Assembly: GCA_018222865.1 (NCBI GenBank) | Contig: JAAEZM010000001.1 | Coordinates: forward strand, 353,747 to 417,746 | DNA length: 64,000 nt | Origin: Alphaproteobacteria bacterium | Lineage (GTDB): Bacteria > Pseudomonadota > Alphaproteobacteria > Caulobacterales > Maricaulaceae | Reading direction: 5' to 3' | In this document: positions 63,749 to 64,000 of the stretch, piece after piece | How positions within the stretch are numbered: the stretch's first letter is position 1 | Layout of the letters: every line of letters starts with the position of its first letter | Notes under the pieces: generated by a model | Database searches by the model: none | What the model was told of the DNA's origin: nothing | What the model saw: the letters and a program-made list of their open reading frames with translations, nothing else | Position numbers and translations under genes: made by a program

Positions 63749-63775
63749 CGGGCGCCCCATCGGGGCGCCCGTTTT
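63749..63775 (+). terminator. Intrinsic terminator after the autotransporter gene
   Basis: Ten-base arms CGGGCGCCCC and GGGGCGCCCG around a three-base loop, followed by TTTT, 27 bases after the stop codon. A textbook rho-independent terminator that ends this long transcript. Confidence 0.9.
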
Positions 63776-63849
63776 GCGTTCTGGACCCGCACGCTTGCCA
63801 AGCCCCGGGGGGCCAGACAAACTGAACGCATCATCACCTTAGGACGATC

Positions 63850-64000
63850 ATGACCGGACTGACTGGCCCGCGCGCACTCATTCCCGAAATCATCCAGCTG
63901 AATGCTCGCTGGCTGAAGCAAAAGCCGGCCCTTGTCTTTAACGATACAACGCTGAGCTGGACTGACTTCGGCAAGGCTATTTCATCAAGCGCAGGACATT
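63850..64000 (+). CDS. Adenylate-forming (acyl-CoA synthetase-like) enzyme, N-terminal fragment
   Basis: The frame opens with an ATG at 63850 and is still open at the window edge, so only 50 residues are seen. The segment ALIPEIIQLNARWLKQKPAL, then VFNDTTLSWTDFGKA, is the usual beginning of AMP-dependent ligases (a line of helices, then a ligand-free strand and the T/S-W-x-x-F motif). It follows the autotransporter terminator and is a separate transcript. No substrate can be inferred. Confidence 0.7.
   Translation, partial: MTGLTGPRALIPEIIQLNARWLKQKPALVFNDTTLSWTDFGKAISSSAGH

Overview
The window is G+C-rich, densely packed DNA with almost no spacer between genes, and it reads as the chromosome of a free-living, Gram-negative, flagellated alphaproteobacterium. 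The pointers are an ImuA-ImuB-DnaE2 mutagenesis cassette, a TonB-dependent receptor, a RpoE/ChrR-type sigma/anti-sigma pair of the kind known for singlet-oxygen defence in Rhodobacter, a CheD-containing chemotaxis cluster and a giant autotransporter. Affinity with the Caulobacterales/Maricaulales/Hyphomonadales side of the class is my inference, not a demonstrated placement.

Layout. 1-5181: imuA (3' end), imuB and dnaE2 in overlapping order. 5229-8487: a small HicA-like protein, a transmembrane chemoreceptor and an orphan BlaI-type repressor. 8484-18090: a divergent catabolic locus. On the minus strand it has an alpha/beta hydrolase, a TonB-dependent receptor and a second hydrolase. On the plus strand it has a TetR regulator, crotonase, acyl-CoA synthetase and two MaoC-like hotdog proteins, all with 4-base overlaps, followed by an FAD oxidoreductase. 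This looks like uptake, ester cleavage, CoA activation and beta-oxidation-type breakdown of an unknown carboxylic or ester substrate. 18087-24651: inorganic pyrophosphatase and glutamate synthase (gltB, gltD). 24933-27547: a GntR regulator convergent with a 4-hydroxyproline epimerase and a DapA-family deaminase. 27698-30564: an exported zinc metalloprotease and a YbaN-like membrane protein.

30584-43124: a 13-gene minus-strand chemosensory block. Read 5' to 3' it encodes Hpt, STAS, CheY, CheA, CheW, a four-PAS chemoreceptor, CheR, CheD, CheB, a soluble receptor-like protein, a second STAS protein, a response-regulator/PP2C phosphatase and an RsbW-like ATPase. Chemotaxis signalling and an Rsb-type partner switch are therefore in one transcriptional unit.

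43432-50757: a LacI regulator; rpoE-chrR divergent from an FAD oxidoreductase, a DUF1365 protein and a cyclopropane fatty acid synthase, with near-mirror promoters TGATCC-N16-CGTAGA on both strands; then hemN behind a perfect 12-bp hairpin. 50976-63722: one 4248-residue autotransporter with about 49 glycine-rich repeats, a six-copy 13-residue tandem repeat and a C-terminal beta-barrel, closed by a strong terminator. The window ends in the first codons of another adenylate-forming enzyme.

No rRNA, tRNA, insertion sequence, prophage or CRISPR array was seen. The items that most deserve follow-up are the giant autotransporter, the chemotaxis/partner-switch cluster, the ChrR protein that has lost its zinc-binding cysteine pair, and the hairpin that buries the hemN ribosome binding site.
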